Positions 37,385-48,335 of a stretch of DNA of 64,000 nucleotides are shown piece after piece; position 1 is the first letter of the stretch; each line of letters starts with the position of its first letter. The translations under genes and the position numbers were made by a program. Under the pieces are notes generated by a model. That model did no database searches, had not been told where the DNA came from, and worked only from the letters and a program-made list of their open reading frames with translations. This DNA is from Schistosoma haematobium (lineage: Eukaryota > Platyhelminthes > Trematoda > Strigeidida > Schistosomatidae), in NCBI RefSeq assembly GCF_000699445.3, contig NC_067197.1:8004152-8068151 (forward strand), given 5' to 3'.

Positions 37385-37545
37385 GGCGTTTTGTTCTCTA
37401 GGCTGAATAACATCATCAACGCAAACTTCAAGTAGAAATGAAGTGTTTATGCTGATGACATTTTTTTCAGAAGAGCACTGGAAGCTTCACGACCAAACCA
37501 TCCAGCTAAAAAAAACTATACCTAAATCATCCACCATCTCAAAAT
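37385..37545. mobile_element. Fold-back family C element, decayed
   Basis: GCGTTTTGTTCTCTAGGCTG and CTTCACGACCAAACCATCC arms; central part shortened. Confidence 0.65.
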
Positions 37546-37582
37546 CATATGATTCCATTTATTTAAACAGTGTAATCATATA

Positions 37583-37800
37583 TAGTTGAAATCATGATCC
37601 AACCGAAGCTAGATCACCAAGGAAAACCTAGAAGCATTGGACAGCCATTTCGTCTTAGTATGGGACTCCTCAGCAGTGCGCCTCACGAGATTGGAACCTA
37701 GGATCTATCAGTCTCGCGCGCGAGCGCTTAACTATTAGACCACTGAGCTGGCTGTTGTCCAACGGTGTTAATGTCCAACTTCAACTAATCCATGATATAA
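37583..37800 (-). repeat. Family B unit with intact hammerhead core, sense to the PKA gene
   Basis: Arm, hammerhead (37634-37679), box B remnant GATTGGAACC, CACTGAGCTGGC box A complement and head, all on the minus strand. About 0.8 kb upstream of the micro-exon acceptor in gene direction. Confidence 0.75.
37634..37679 (-). ncRNA. Hammerhead motif, family B, minus strand, core intact
   Basis: The minus strand reads GCACTG, CTGAGGA, GTCCCATACTAAGAC, GAAAT, GTC, CAATGC. Core bases are present; stems I and II each have one mismatch. Confidence 0.5.
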
Positions 37801-38299
37801 CCATTAGTCTAAATATTTTAGCTGTGGAAAATTTGAAAATAACCTTTGTATAATAATGTGGGTTATTTTTTTCAAACACAATGTTCCTTTTATCCAAGTG
37901 GATGAAACAAAAAAGCACACTTATGAATAATGATTTAGGCAAAGCTACATTAATTTATTTTATTGAATATTCTGTTTTATCATTAGCTGATAACAGTTTG
38001 TAATTTTATAAATGATACTTTATACATACCAACATTTTATTGAAAGGATTACAACAGGTCCAACACAAGTGTTAAGATAATTAATGATAATAAGATGTCA
38101 TAATTAAATAGTTTATTCAATGAGTAAATCAGGAAAATCAATTGAAACTGTAACAATGGGTTGGCGGGCTTATAAACACACCCTTTATACTATAAAGTAA
38201 ATGGATAAAATATGATTATGAACTTCAAGAATAAGCAAATCTTCAAAATGTGATGAGTTCAGATTAATTAGTTGAAATATAAGTCATAAGTATTACAGG

Positions 38300-38670
38300 C
38301 AGAGATGTATGGTGGCTAGCAGTGGAATTCAGGATAAGCGTTTCGTTCTATTTGGGATTTGTCAGTTGGATATTACAACATCTTAGGATTAATGTTCACT
38401 CTGGGACTCAAACCTAGTACCGTTTGCTTGAAACGCCATCCAGTTGGCTACTAAGTTTAGATAGCTACTAACATGTTCAACAGGGGGAAGCTTTAAATCA
38501 TTTTTTTTGTATTATTTGTTTTGATCTTCTTATTGGTATATAGTAGTGCAACCTATCAGTCTCCTAAAATGCTTGTAAAATTAAAGCAGTATCGAGGTAA
38601 TTGGCACCGGATGCACACATGTCAGTAAGAGATATCAATGGGAAGATACAAACAAACAATACAAAGATGA
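38300..38670. mobile_element. Opposed Sm-alpha-like SINE pair
   Basis: Minus-strand unit to about 38560 (core CTGACAA, broken), then a plus-strand body from TGCTTGTAAAATTAAAGC. Confidence 0.7.
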
Positions 38671-38800
38671 ATAAACCATTAGTATAGATACAAAGAGATT
38701 TAAACTTTAAAATATGATTTATTAAAATTAGAGTAGTGCCATAGTGTTTTGTTGTCAATGAAACTTGATAAATTCTTTATTCGATCACTTATAGATTTTA

Positions 38801-39122
38801 ATAGTTGAGATCATGAGTCAATTGAAGCTAGATCACCATTGAAAGCCTGGAAGCACTGGACAGACGTTTCATCTTATTGTGGGACTCCTCAGCAGTGCGC
38901 ATCCACGATCCCGCCTCACGAGATCTGAGCACATGACCTATCAGTCTCGCGCGAGCGCTTAGCCACTGGACCACTGAGCCAGCATCCAGCGGTTTTAATG
39001 TTTAACTCCAACTAATTCACAAAACTGAGCGACACATTTGACATTGTCTTCAGTGAGTTACTATCTCACACCAGACCTGGTTGAACTCCACTGGTCACTG
39101 CTTCGAATCTCGCGAGGCGGGA
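38801..39122 (-). repeat. Family B unit with intact hammerhead core, sense to the PKA gene
   Basis: Arm from TAGTTGAGATCATGAGTC, hammerhead at 38853-38898, tRNA-like part, head, then a stub of the opposed unit (CGAATCTCGCGAGGCGGG). Confidence 0.75.
38853..38898 (-). ncRNA. Hammerhead motif, family B, minus strand, core intact
   Basis: GCACTG/CAGTGC stem I is perfect; CTGAGGA, GAAAC and GTC present; stem II starts with a G-U wobble and has one mismatch. Confidence 0.5.
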
Positions 39123-39714
39123 TAGAAAAGGAAATTATAACTAAACTCTTAAAGGTTACACAAACATATTGTATGAATCTAAAAAGTTATCAGACACAAA
39201 AATATACGGAATTAGAGTAACAGTAGTTAGTAGCCAAGATAAGCTTGGTAAGCATTTAGTGTATGTAAAATGTACTGGATTCAAGTAGTGGACAATATAA
39301 ACTTTTGATTCAGAGTGTCAAAGATGAGAAAGAATTGGTAGATTTACAAAATTTCAGTGAACAATCTTAATATAAGTATGTGCGTTAGTCGAGTGATCAA
39401 AATCAACCAAATGTTTAGGAACAGACCTTTCAACCTCTTTTGGCTCACCACTATAGAAACAGGTTAAACTATTTTTTCTTTTTTACATGTTAAAGTGAAT
39501 ACTGATTACAGCTAATGAATATTACTTAATCTAAACTGGTAAGATGAGAAAGCTCGTTTTTAATATGTATAGAGATTAGTTATTGGCTTTTAGTGGTAAG
39601 TTAAAGCTAAGTTGTTTAATTTTAATTCCTCCATTGTTATATTTTTAGCATAGGGAGATTTGTGAAGTTTATAAAACTTTCATAGTTTAAATCACTATCT
39701 GCTCTTCGTGATTA

Positions 39715-39860
39715 AGAGCTTGTATGAGAGATCGTAGATCATTGGTTCGTTTGTCGGATTCAGGGTAGAAGATGCGATTCACTGAGTAGTCCCATATTAA
39801 GACGAAACATCCATCCATTACTTCCAGGATTTCAGTGATGGTCTAGATGAGATCACTCAA
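39715..39860 (+). repeat. Family B, decayed
   Basis: GATTAAGAGCTTGTATGAGAG and TCCATCCATTACTTCCAGG remain; core mutated. Confidence 0.6.
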
Positions 39861-40057
39861 TGATTTAAACTAAGAAAACTATTATTACTACTATACAAGT
39901 TTTCATGTGGTTCAATGCTTGCAATCTGTATATATTTGATTTTGTACATACAACTAATCATATTCATTCTTCATATTAGAGTCTAAAGATGAATTCGATT
40001 ATTTTTTATGATCATATGTGCAGTGGATTGATATTTATTCAATGATGTTGTATTATT

Positions 40058-40165
40058 TTCATGGACTTTTGTTCTCTGAGCTGGATGTTTTGATTGTCCA
40101 GCTCAAAGAACAAAACTCCATCAAAATCATCCAACTGAGCTACAAATCTTTTCCACCATCTCAAA
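40058..40165. mobile_element. Short fold-back family C element with 13-bp TSD
   Basis: TSD ATGTTGTATTATT at 40045-40057 and 40166-40178. Only 108 bp: left arm TTTTGTTCTCTGAGCTGG, right arm GAACAAAACTCC, right tail ACTGAGCTACAAATC. Confidence 0.8.
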
Positions 40166-40624
40166 ATGTTGTATTATTGAATGTATGGGATATTGATTGG
40201 TCAACTTTTTTTAAATACAGCTACAAGGAAATCCGGTTATTTTAAAAGGATATATGACATCAACATCTTGAAGACTTAAAAAATGTTTTAGAAAAGAGAA
40301 GCTTTGCATGTTTTCGACACAAAAAACACACCTTTTATTTACATTTATTTACGTTTCAATCAGAAAATTCAGCATATTCGTGTATTGTCTATATACTTCC
40401 GTTTCTAATGTATTTTTGTTTTAGCCAGAAAAAAAAAACAGTTTTCGACGTTATATTTTCCTGTAACAAACAGAGAATCCGTGGACAAATTTACTCTGAA
40501 ACCTATTTTGTTTTTTCTTCATAGAGTTATCATGATAAGATTGAATAAGTCTTTATTTAACGCAGACAAATGATTCTAGATTGTTCTCAGTATACACTTT
40601 CAGATGTTATAAATTCTGGTTTGA

Positions 40625-40820
40625 TTTAAGAAACAGTGTAGAGTTGAATCTACGCTTTTTGTCCCACTTGAGATTCATCAACCATTTGTATCTGTATCCT
40701 AGTATTAATGTTTACTTTAGGATTTTAATACACTATCTTTTACTTTAAACACATAACGCATTATTAACTTTGCTAATGAGTTCAGATAACACATAGTTGT
40801 TCAACTGGTATGATTCTTTA
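40625..40820 (-). repeat. Degenerate Sm-alpha-like SINE
   Basis: TTTTTGTCCCACTTGAGATT and TTAATGTTTACTTTAGGATT are recognisable; core and boxes decayed. Confidence 0.55.
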
Positions 40821-40874
40821 ATTTGTTTTATAATGATTTGGATTTTCTCGATAAATTATTAAAATTCAGTCAAC

Positions 40875-41145
40875 AACGTGATTGTGCTGATATCAACAGA
40901 TATAAGTAGTATGTATCATCAATAGAAAGCGAAATACATGGTGGTAGAAGGTTAAGAAGATCAAAGAAAAAAAGAACGAGAACAAAGAATGATTGATATG
41001 GAAACGAGAGAACAATCAAGTCTGTGACGATCGATTGACGTTTTGCAAATGACGTATTTACTATATGGTTCTTAGATTTTGTTAAGACGTTCTGTATTGA
41101 AATACATTCAATTGTTCCAACCAATGTTCCCATTCAATATAAGAT
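40875..41145 (+). repeat. Unclassified repeat, family G
   Basis: GTGATTGTGCTGATATCAAC to AACCAATGTTCCCATTC. Confidence 0.6.
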
Positions 41146-41587
41146 AATCTAAATCATTTCCAATTTAATTATAATTTGATGATTTCAATTGTTGTTTACA
41201 TTCAATTTGTACCATTTGTACCATGAAATTCTGGTCTAGAAATTTATTTATCCATTTGTTTTCATCAATAATATAATTTACATTGTTATCTATGAATTAA
41301 CAACATATGAAGTGTAATCTAGTTTAAATCTGTATTAGCTCATGAAGATAAATATGATATTAAGATGCATACTTTAAATCTAAACAACTGAAAAGCACCA
41401 AGAAACAAGAAAATATATCCAAGAACATGAAAATAAGATTTCAAAAAAAAGGATTATAGCTATTTTGGTTGCCATGTAACTTACCCCTACAACGTTCAGC
41501 TCAATTACTACTCACTTTATAAGTTGATACTTTATTATTGTTTGAGCATATTTAAACTATCAAAGTAACTCAAGGTGGTCTATAATT

Positions 41588-41665
41588 TATTTATTTATTT
41601 AGTTGAACACATAAATATTGGTACAAGAGGGCACCAAATATATATGCGCCATACAAAACAATGAG
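41588..41665 (-). repeat. Family D tail fragment
   Basis: TTATTTATTTAGTTGAACAC then AAATATTGGTACAAGAGGGC is the complement of the family D 3' end. Confidence 0.65.
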
Positions 41666-41779
41666 AATGGGAAGAGAAAAAAAACAGTAATGAATAGATT
41701 AGTGCAAGGTGGTGTAATAATAATAATAATAATAACAATGGTAATAATGGGAGAAACGGAAAGGTACAACCAGAAGAAA

Positions 41780-42120
41780 TCTTTCAGTTAAGGAAGATAC
41801 AACCACATTTTTTATGAAGAAAGTAAAAGACGTTTACAGCAGGATCCCCACTGGTTTCTATTCTGACCATATCTGATAACGTCTTTAGCCACTGTGTCGC
41901 ACCATCTCTAGGACCTCAGCCAGAGAGTCGTGAAAGACCAACAGAAGCCAGCCCTTTGCAGCTTTCTTTTATACCACGACACCATGTCATACACTGAATA
42001 CCTCTCCGCTTTTTCCAACCAATTCCAGCGTCGCCAAATAATGCACGATGTGGAATTCTCTGGGACGACATTCGTAGAACATGTACAAGCCACCGAAGTC
42101 GGTGTTTCAAGATGGTGACA
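41780..42120 (-). pseudogene. RTE-like LINE, second subfamily, minus strand fragment
   Basis: On the minus strand it encodes KHRLRWLVHVLRMSSQRIPH then RALFGDAGIGWKKRRGIQCM and CRGIKESCKGLASVGLSRLS, with frame breaks further on. It shares the RLRW-HVLRM signature with 60271-60884 but is clearly divergent. 5'-truncated; 3' untranslated sequence continues left to about 41780. Confidence 0.7.
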
Positions 42121-42552
42121 CAAATTAATATTATTTAATGGTAACATTAAAACTGCGTAATTAAATACCAGATGATATGCAGTATTTAACATGTTCATTT
42201 CTCAACCGGTCGAAAAGTATGTGATTAAGCATAAGTTGGAAAGATAACTGAGTAAATTCATTAAAAAAATTCTTGCGAAACATTGCTCGATGTTAGCTGT
42301 ATGTCCCGTCTGAATTAATTAAATGAGTTAAAATGGAACTGTTAACCGTTTTAACTACACAACATTGAGAGGTACTCACGAGCTTGATGAATTGCCTAGA
42401 CTAGCCACTTTTTTTCTGTATCTATCAATTCAACTGTGGAGCAAGTTATATAGGAAAATAGTCTAGGAATTTGTATATTCAAGCTCATTGTATTTCAGCG
42501 TTTATAAGTTGACTGACAAATTCTTTCTCATCTAATTCCTTAAAGTAATAAT

Positions 42553-42645
42553 GTCAGTCAGTCAGTCAGTTAGCTACAACGTAGGATCAGGCACATAAAT
42601 GCATCGGTCCAAGTTGGCATACCTCATTAGCACAGCAAGATGAAC
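42553..42645 (-). mobile_element. 3' tail of the second RTE-like subfamily
   Basis: CAGTCAGTCAGTCAGTTAGC then CTACAACGTAGGATCAGGC, parallel to 31411-31505. Only the tail remains, as expected of abortive target-primed insertion. Confidence 0.65.
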
Positions 42646-43197
42646 ACAATATAATGATGATATTAAAGTGATGAAATGTAATTATCCACACAAACGTTCT
42701 TTATATTTGATTAGTCTATAAGGTTATTTTAGTATAAATATTCATAAAGTGTTAAAATAAACATATTTAAGGTTCATGATTAAGTTAATTATTTTTCGAA
42801 GAAGTTTGATCAACGCTTTATTTTCCCATATGGACACAAATCTGAAATGTTCCAATCCTTTTACATGACATAGTATCATTTAGTTTTTCTTAGTTTAATG
42901 TGAAAATGTATCATTTCTGTGTAGTGAGATCCAACTGGGTAACTATGAAGCTTTGGAAAAATGTTGATAGGGTGAAATTGTATATTTCCATTTGTTTTTT
43001 TGTAATAAGTTAAACATTACATTGTTTTGTATTCATATTGAATTAAGAATTAAAGTCACAAACATCTGGTAGATGAGAACTTAGGAAAAATGTATCCAAA
43101 ATTCAAATCAGTTTGAAAACGATCAGGATAGAATAATCTATGAAATTATTAATTGCAAAAAAGAACAGATTTTCTTTGCAGATATATATATATATAT

Positions 43198-43378
43198 CCT
43201 GAAGGGAAATAGAAAAGATGAAGGTCGGAGAAGACCCTACGTCGGAAATTGGAAGCAGACATGAAAAGGATGAATAGCAACTGGAAAGAAATTGAAAGGA
43301 TTGACGAGGATAGGATTGAATGGAGAGTGCTGGTGGGTGGCCTATTCTCCTGAATCAGGGGTAACAGCCGTAAGTAAT
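43198..43378 (+). mobile_element. RTE LINE 3' fragment
   Basis: Encodes a diverged PEGK-like start, the GRRRPYVGNWKQT region and GAATGGAGAGTGCTGGTGGG near the end, and finishes in a single TAAG unit. Short 5'-truncated copy next to a (TA) run. Confidence 0.75.
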
Positions 43379-43441
43379 TAAACAATATTGCGTATACATC
43401 TTTAAAAGCGAAAATGGTTTAGCTTGAACATTGAGACGATG

Positions 43442-43785
43442 AAGAAGATTTATAGCTCAGGCGGATGATTTTAATAGTTTTTCTCTCTGAACTGGATGGT
43501 TTGGTCGTAGAGCCTTCGTCGTTCTTCTGAACGTCATCAGCACAAACTTCAGGTAGAAGTGAAGTGTTTAAATTCCTCCACATATGGCTCACAGTTTGTA
43601 AATAATGACAGGTTAAAAGTCAAAAATAACCAATCAAGATCGAGATGTACAGGACAAGCTGTGAGCAATCTGTGAAGAAATTCAAACATTTCACTTCTAC
43701 CTGAAGTTTGTGCTGATGATGTCATACAGAAGAACGATGAAAGCTCTACGACCAAAACATCCAGCTCAGAGGACAAAATCAGGTG
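43442..43785. mobile_element. Fold-back family C element with internal palindrome
   Basis: Left tail GATTTATAGCTCAGGCGG, arms, and an internal segment also found inverted in the 22.8-23.0-kb copy (CCAATCAAGATCGAGATG). Possible 8-bp TSD TGAACATT. Confidence 0.7.
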
Positions 43786-44139
43786 AACATTCATTATAAT
43801 TTCTTAAAGACTACAATCTATAATATTGATAATTATTATTTCTATGATATATTTTAGGTATTTCGCCTTTAAATTGAATGTAAATATAGAAACTTGGAAT
43901 ACTATTAACAATTAGTAGAGCTGATATCTTAAATGTACATTAACGTTTAAGTAATTGGAATTCAGTGGACAAAAATTGCAATCAATTCATACAAATTAGT
44001 GAATTCAGATAATTTTGTTGCCAATCAATATTTTGTGTAGTTAGGTGATTTATCTATGAATAAATGTCACCGCGGATATTAATTTATCAGGAGCTTTTCC
44101 TCCTAACTATAACTTTACATGGAATGGAACTTAAGACTT

Positions 44140-44735
44140 AAAAATCTCTCTTCTTGAGCCTATATACACATGTCGTCAATCCTCGTGTATAATTATCGAC
44201 GTAAATTGAGTGAGTAAATAAAAGAATTAAATAAGCGAAATACAAAAATGGATTTTTGAATGCGTATATTTTGTACACTCATAGATTTGAACAGACAATC
44301 AGAAGAATGAAGTGAAGAAAAAAGAGCGAAGCAAAATGACGTTCAATGAAGATGGCATGTGAACCAAATCGATTTAGCCAAGAGTGAATCCATATTGATA
44401 GCCAAGCAAAATAAGTTACAGTCATGTAATGAGTAGAATAAGAAGTACACAGAAATACGCTCACATAAAATCAGTCAAAGTTGATAAGTGACTAAATGAC
44501 AAGATCAAAATGTGACTCAAGTAGAATGAATAGTTTGGTCTGTTCTGAAGTTAGAATAAGTAATATGAGCTTAACATAGTAGCCGACACTACAATCGATT
44601 TACTCTCACATGAAAACAGTCAAAGGTGATAAGTGAACAAATGACAAGGTCAAAATGTAGCTTGAGAAGAATGGATAGATTGATCTGTCCAAAAGCTAGA
44701 ATAAATTATTATGGACTTAACATAGTAACCGATAC
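44140..44735 (+). repeat. Family F with a tandem duplication of its 3' part
   Basis: The block AAACAGTCAAAGGTGATAAG to ACTACAA occurs twice (about 44465-44592 and 44620-44740). It lies immediately left of the PKA N-terminal exon. Confidence 0.7.
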
Positions 44736-44793
44736 TACAACATGGAATTTATTTATTTTTTTTCTTCGAAATTAAATTATACGCATAACTTAC

Positions 44794-44884
44794 CATCTAC
44801 ATCAAATCGAACTGATGAAGGAACTTGTGTATCACTTAGTCTACGAGCTAATTTATTTGCAAGTGATGTTAATACTGAAGCCAT
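44794..44884 (-). CDS. PKA regulatory subunit, N-terminal exon (start uncertain)
   Basis: On the minus strand an ATG at 44884 opens 30 codons plus one base, beginning MASVLTSLANKLARRLSDTQ and ending SVRFDVD, then a strong donor (GTAAGT) at 44793. The last base G joins GT from the micro-exon at 36826 to give glycine, so the reading frame continues into the RRQS site. An in-frame TGA lies two codons upstream of the ATG, which supports translation start here. A CAG at 44877-44875 could instead be an acceptor, making an 81-nt internal exon (44794-44874) of symmetric phase. In that case a dimerisation/docking exon would lie further right; I did not find one. The segment is not the conserved docking helix of RI/RII; it resembles the variable linker before the inhibitor site. 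Role inferred from splice continuity only. Confidence 0.6.
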
Positions 44885-45081
44885 TAATCAAGAAATAATT
44901 GAAATAGGAAACAGTTTCTTTTTTGTAAAGTGTTACTTTAGAGTATGTATAGAAATAATATAAAAATATGTTCAATCGATTATATTTCCACAAATGTATA
45001 CAGAAGAACTAATGATAATCATTATTTTGTTCCAATATTACATTAGACAATATTAATGAATGACAATTTGTGACTTATTTT

Positions 45082-45082
<1 letters not shown>

Positions 45083-45161
<79 letters not shown>
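45083..45161. repeat. (TA)n microsatellite
   Basis: About 39 TA units about 0.2 kb right of the PKA N-terminal exon. Confidence 0.95.
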
Positions 45162-45163
<2 letters not shown>

Positions 45164-45464
45164 TAAACATCCCATCCTTTTCTGATTGGTTCATAAATTC
45201 AATGACCTTAAATCAACCAATTAGATTTATGGATGAAACGTTTAAATTATTTTAAATAAGGTATGACGAGTCAATGCTCAAGGTTAATTTATGATTCATT
45301 AATTGATTATTAATTTACTTTAGACATATGTGAATAATAAACAAATCAGTCATTATGATAGTTTTGATCTTTGAAACTTAATAGTTTAGATTATTCATTT
45401 GTGAATAGAATTATATAATGTAAATTATTAAAAAAATTACTGATTCACCTTATAGTTTATTTTT

Positions 45465-45830
45465 TTTTGATTGAGATCATGAACCGGTTGATGTTAGACC
45501 ACCACAATTGGAAACCTGGAAACACTGGACGGCCGTTTCGTCCTATTGTAGGACCCCTCAGCAGTGCGCATCCACGATCCCGCTCGCTGGTTTACTGTTA
45601 CTTTTCTTCATTGAAATTGAGAATAATTGACAGTATGGATTTCTGATTGAGATCATGAATGGATTGATGTTAGACTACTATTGAAAATCTGAGAGCACTG
45701 GAAGACTGTTTCGTCCTATTATAGGACTTCTCAGTAGTAATTTCCAGATTTTCAATGTTGATCCAAGATGAATCGAATTATGATCTCAATTAAAAACTTC
45801 ATAATCTCTACAACTCCATACTGATAAGTA
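45465..45830. repeat. Two family B copies, the second a small fold-back
   Basis: 45465-45600 is a minus-strand arm with core CTGAGGG (A9 lost). 45643-45830 has a minus-strand arm joined directly to a plus-strand arm, giving a fold-back of under 200 bp; its core reads CTGAGAA. Confidence 0.65.
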
Positions 45831-46009
45831 TGAGTTCCATTGAGATATGTGAACGAAGAATACTCTGTAAAATTCATGAGTTAATCTAAGCTCGATTTTT
45901 TCTTGATTGATAATTTTTAACAATGAATGGACGAATTAAAGCTATATATATAATCAGTTAGCAAGTTAAAATTTACGGTCAATAATTTCATAAATAATAT
46001 AGTGAATTA

Positions 46010-46260
46010 AGCAAAGATGGATGTTGGTTAGCAGTGGAATCCAAGACACGTGTTTCATCCTATTTGTAACTCGTCAACTAGATGTACCTTCATCTCAGAG
46101 TTGATGTTCACTTTGAGACTCGAACCCTGTACCGTTCACTTCAATCGCCATGATGTTATTCACTTAGCTACTGAGTCCTGATAGCCACCTGCTTGTGCAA
46201 TGAGGTTAAGTTTTATTTGACTTGGTATTGTTTACTTGAAGTTTCGCAATAAATAATTTC
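46010..46260 (-). mobile_element. Sm-alpha-like SINE
   Basis: Hammerhead with C3 changed to T (TTGACGA); box B complement GACTCGAACCC; body to ACTTGGTATTGTTTACTTGA. Confidence 0.75.
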
Positions 46261-46284
46261 AGAGAATTTTACAGTTTTTACAGT

Positions 46285-46755
46285 TTTCAGTGGCTCAGGA
46301 TCTGACTTCGATTGGATCGTATGAATGATTGTTATTGATAATATACATATCATTAATCCTCGTATAAAATTATCGACTTAAATCGCACTAGTGAATAACG
46401 GAATTAAATAAGTCGAATACAATGGTTAATCGAAAGTGACAATCGGAGAGACGTAGCGAAGGAAGTGAAGAAGAGAGTGTGAAATGAGACGGAGCGCAGT
46501 CGAGAAGGCATATGAGCCAACTCAATTTAATTAAGCATGAATCAACATTTATAATCAGACAAAAGTAAGTTACAGACACATTATGAATAGGGTAATTAAT
46601 TAACGCACATACACTCAAATGAAAACAGTCACAGTTAATAAGCGAATAAGTGACAAATTCAAAATATGGCTTAAGAAAAATGAATAAATTGATCTATCCA
46701 GAAGCTAGAATAACCCATTTGAGCTTGACATAGCAACTGATACTATAATAATTTT
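46285..46755 (+). repeat. Unclassified dispersed repeat, family F
   Basis: AGTGGCTCAGGATCTGACTT start, GAATAAATTGATCTATCCAG near the end. Confidence 0.7.
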
Positions 46756-47244
46756 TTTACTATTATTAGCTTTATTCAATATTATATTTTCGGTAGAATA
46801 TAGAATTCTTAGCGCAAACTATTTCAACAAGTTTCTGTTTCTTATTTCTTGATCGATCATGACGATTACATATTGAGTGATCGCAAATTAGATGTTAACA
46901 GTTTAGGAATCGACATCTGAATAATGTCCATTCTTTTCGATGTATATTGCCAGCAACTATAGTGTCTTTGATTGGGCTCTTTCCTAACTTATGCAGTAAA
47001 CTTTTCATAAACGCACCTGAATAGGTTGTGCAATTAATTAATATAACGATGCATTAAAACAAACAAGAAAACAGATAACTTGTTGAAATGACTAGATGGC
47101 AGAAGATTTTGGAAACAATTTATGACCGATTTAAATTGAGTTCTGATTTTAAAGCTTTGTTTGAGATCTTTAAGCAATAGCATATAATGTTTCATAAAAT
47201 GAATGACAAGTAATATAATGAAATTGGTACTTGATTTGAGTCTT

Positions 47245-47465
47245 GAAGTGAACATCAACTCTGAGATACAGGTACATCCATCTGACGAGTCGCAAACATG
47301 ATGAGATGCATGTCATAGATTCCATTGCTAGCCACTATCCATCTTTGTTTATAATACTTGTGAATTAAGATAATATCGAGACAATACGCACAGTATGTAT
47401 ATATGGTAATAAGAGACTGATCAATTGCAGTCCTAAATATCAATGGGACGATTCAAGTAATGTAT
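47245..47465 (+). mobile_element. Sm-alpha-like SINE fragment
   Basis: CTGACGA intact but GAAA reads GAGA; body CATTGCTAGCCACTATCC onward. Confidence 0.7.
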
Positions 47466-47815
47466 ATGTATGTTATTTGATTGATAGTGATAGGATGAAA
47501 GCCATAATGTGCATTTCGTGCTAGGTAACACGTTTCCAATCTTTTGAAGAATACAAAATGTTCACAGTTTAGAGATTATATTATTCGGTAGTCAGTTTTT
47601 GAAAACTAATCAGTCCCACAAATGTTGAGTTAGAACTGGAATATCTGACTAGTAGAATTACTGATTGTAGCATAACTTCAAATACAAATCAATCACTGCT
47701 TCCCTTAGGACTATACATACGCTCTTATGATGGATATCAACTAACATTAAAACATCCATCCAGAGTCAACTATATACTGACATTTAAGTTCTTTTGATTA
47801 ATAACGATACTATAA

Positions 47816-48335
47816 TTATCAGAATGGGTTTTGTGGAGCTTTTTAGAAATTTCACTGGTTGAAATCATGAGTCAAATGAAACTAGATCACCATGGAGAAC
47901 CTGGAAGCACTGAACGGCCGTTTCGTCCTAGCAGTGCACATCCGCGATCCCGCACCCCGCGAGGTTCGAACCCAGGACCTATCAGTCTTGTGCAGGGCGC
48001 TTAACCAACTAGTCCACTGAGCCGGCATCCAACGGTGTTAGTGTCTAACTTCAACCAATCCACGAAGTTGCTCCACCGTACACCATTGTCTTCAGTGAGT
48101 TGATATTTCACAACAGACCTGGTTGAACTCCACTGGTAACGGCTTCTCACTAGAACTCCAGGAGTACCTCTTGAAGTCAGTCACTAGTGAGCAGACTGAT
48201 ATGTTCTGCATTGGAATCTCGCGGGGTGCGTGATCGTGGATGCGAACTGCTGAGGAGTCCCATAGTAGGACGAAACGGCCGTCCAGTGCTTCCAGGTTTT
48301 CCATGGTAGTCTACCTCCAATTGACTCATGATTTC
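47816..48335. mobile_element. Family B composite element with inverted hammerhead arms, TSD of 13 bp
   Basis: TSD AACGATACTATAA at 47803-47815 and 48336-48348. The left half is a family B unit on the minus strand (hammerhead region with an internal deletion, then tRNA-like boxes GGTTCGAACC and CACTGAGCCGGC); the right half is a plus-strand unit with an intact hammerhead core. The left end starts with the tail ATCAGAATGGGTTTTGTGG; the right end stops at GACTCATGATTTC without it. This is the best nearly full-length copy with defined ends. Confidence 0.8.
48242..48289 (+). ncRNA. Hammerhead motif, family B, core intact
   Basis: CTGAGGA, GAAAC and GTC (cut after 48283) present; stem II GTCC/GGAC; stem I four pairs (ACTG/CAGT). 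Stem III region ACGGCCGT is self-complementary. Confidence 0.6.

Larger units (their letters stand above)
36827..44793 (-). other. Intron of the PKA regulatory subunit gene, 8.0 kb, upstream of the micro-exon
   Basis: Contains Sm-alpha (37000-37150, 38300-38670, 40625-40820), family C (37385-37545, 40058-40165, 43442-43785), family B (37583-37800, 38801-39122, 39715-39860), family G (40875-41145), a family D tail (41588-41665), RTE-2 (41780-42120, 42553-42645), RTE (43198-43378) and family F (44140-44735). Two family B hammerheads with intact core bases (37634-37679, 38853-38898) are in the sense orientation of the gene. Stretches 37800-38300, 39125-39715, 40180-40620, 41145-41588, 42120-42550, 42645-43198 and 43790-44140 show nothing I can name. 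Confidence 0.78.

Noticed and set aside
44742..44963. Plus-strand 73-residue open frame
   Set aside because: The minus strand at the same place gives a spliced PKA exon with a proper donor and frame, a better explanation.
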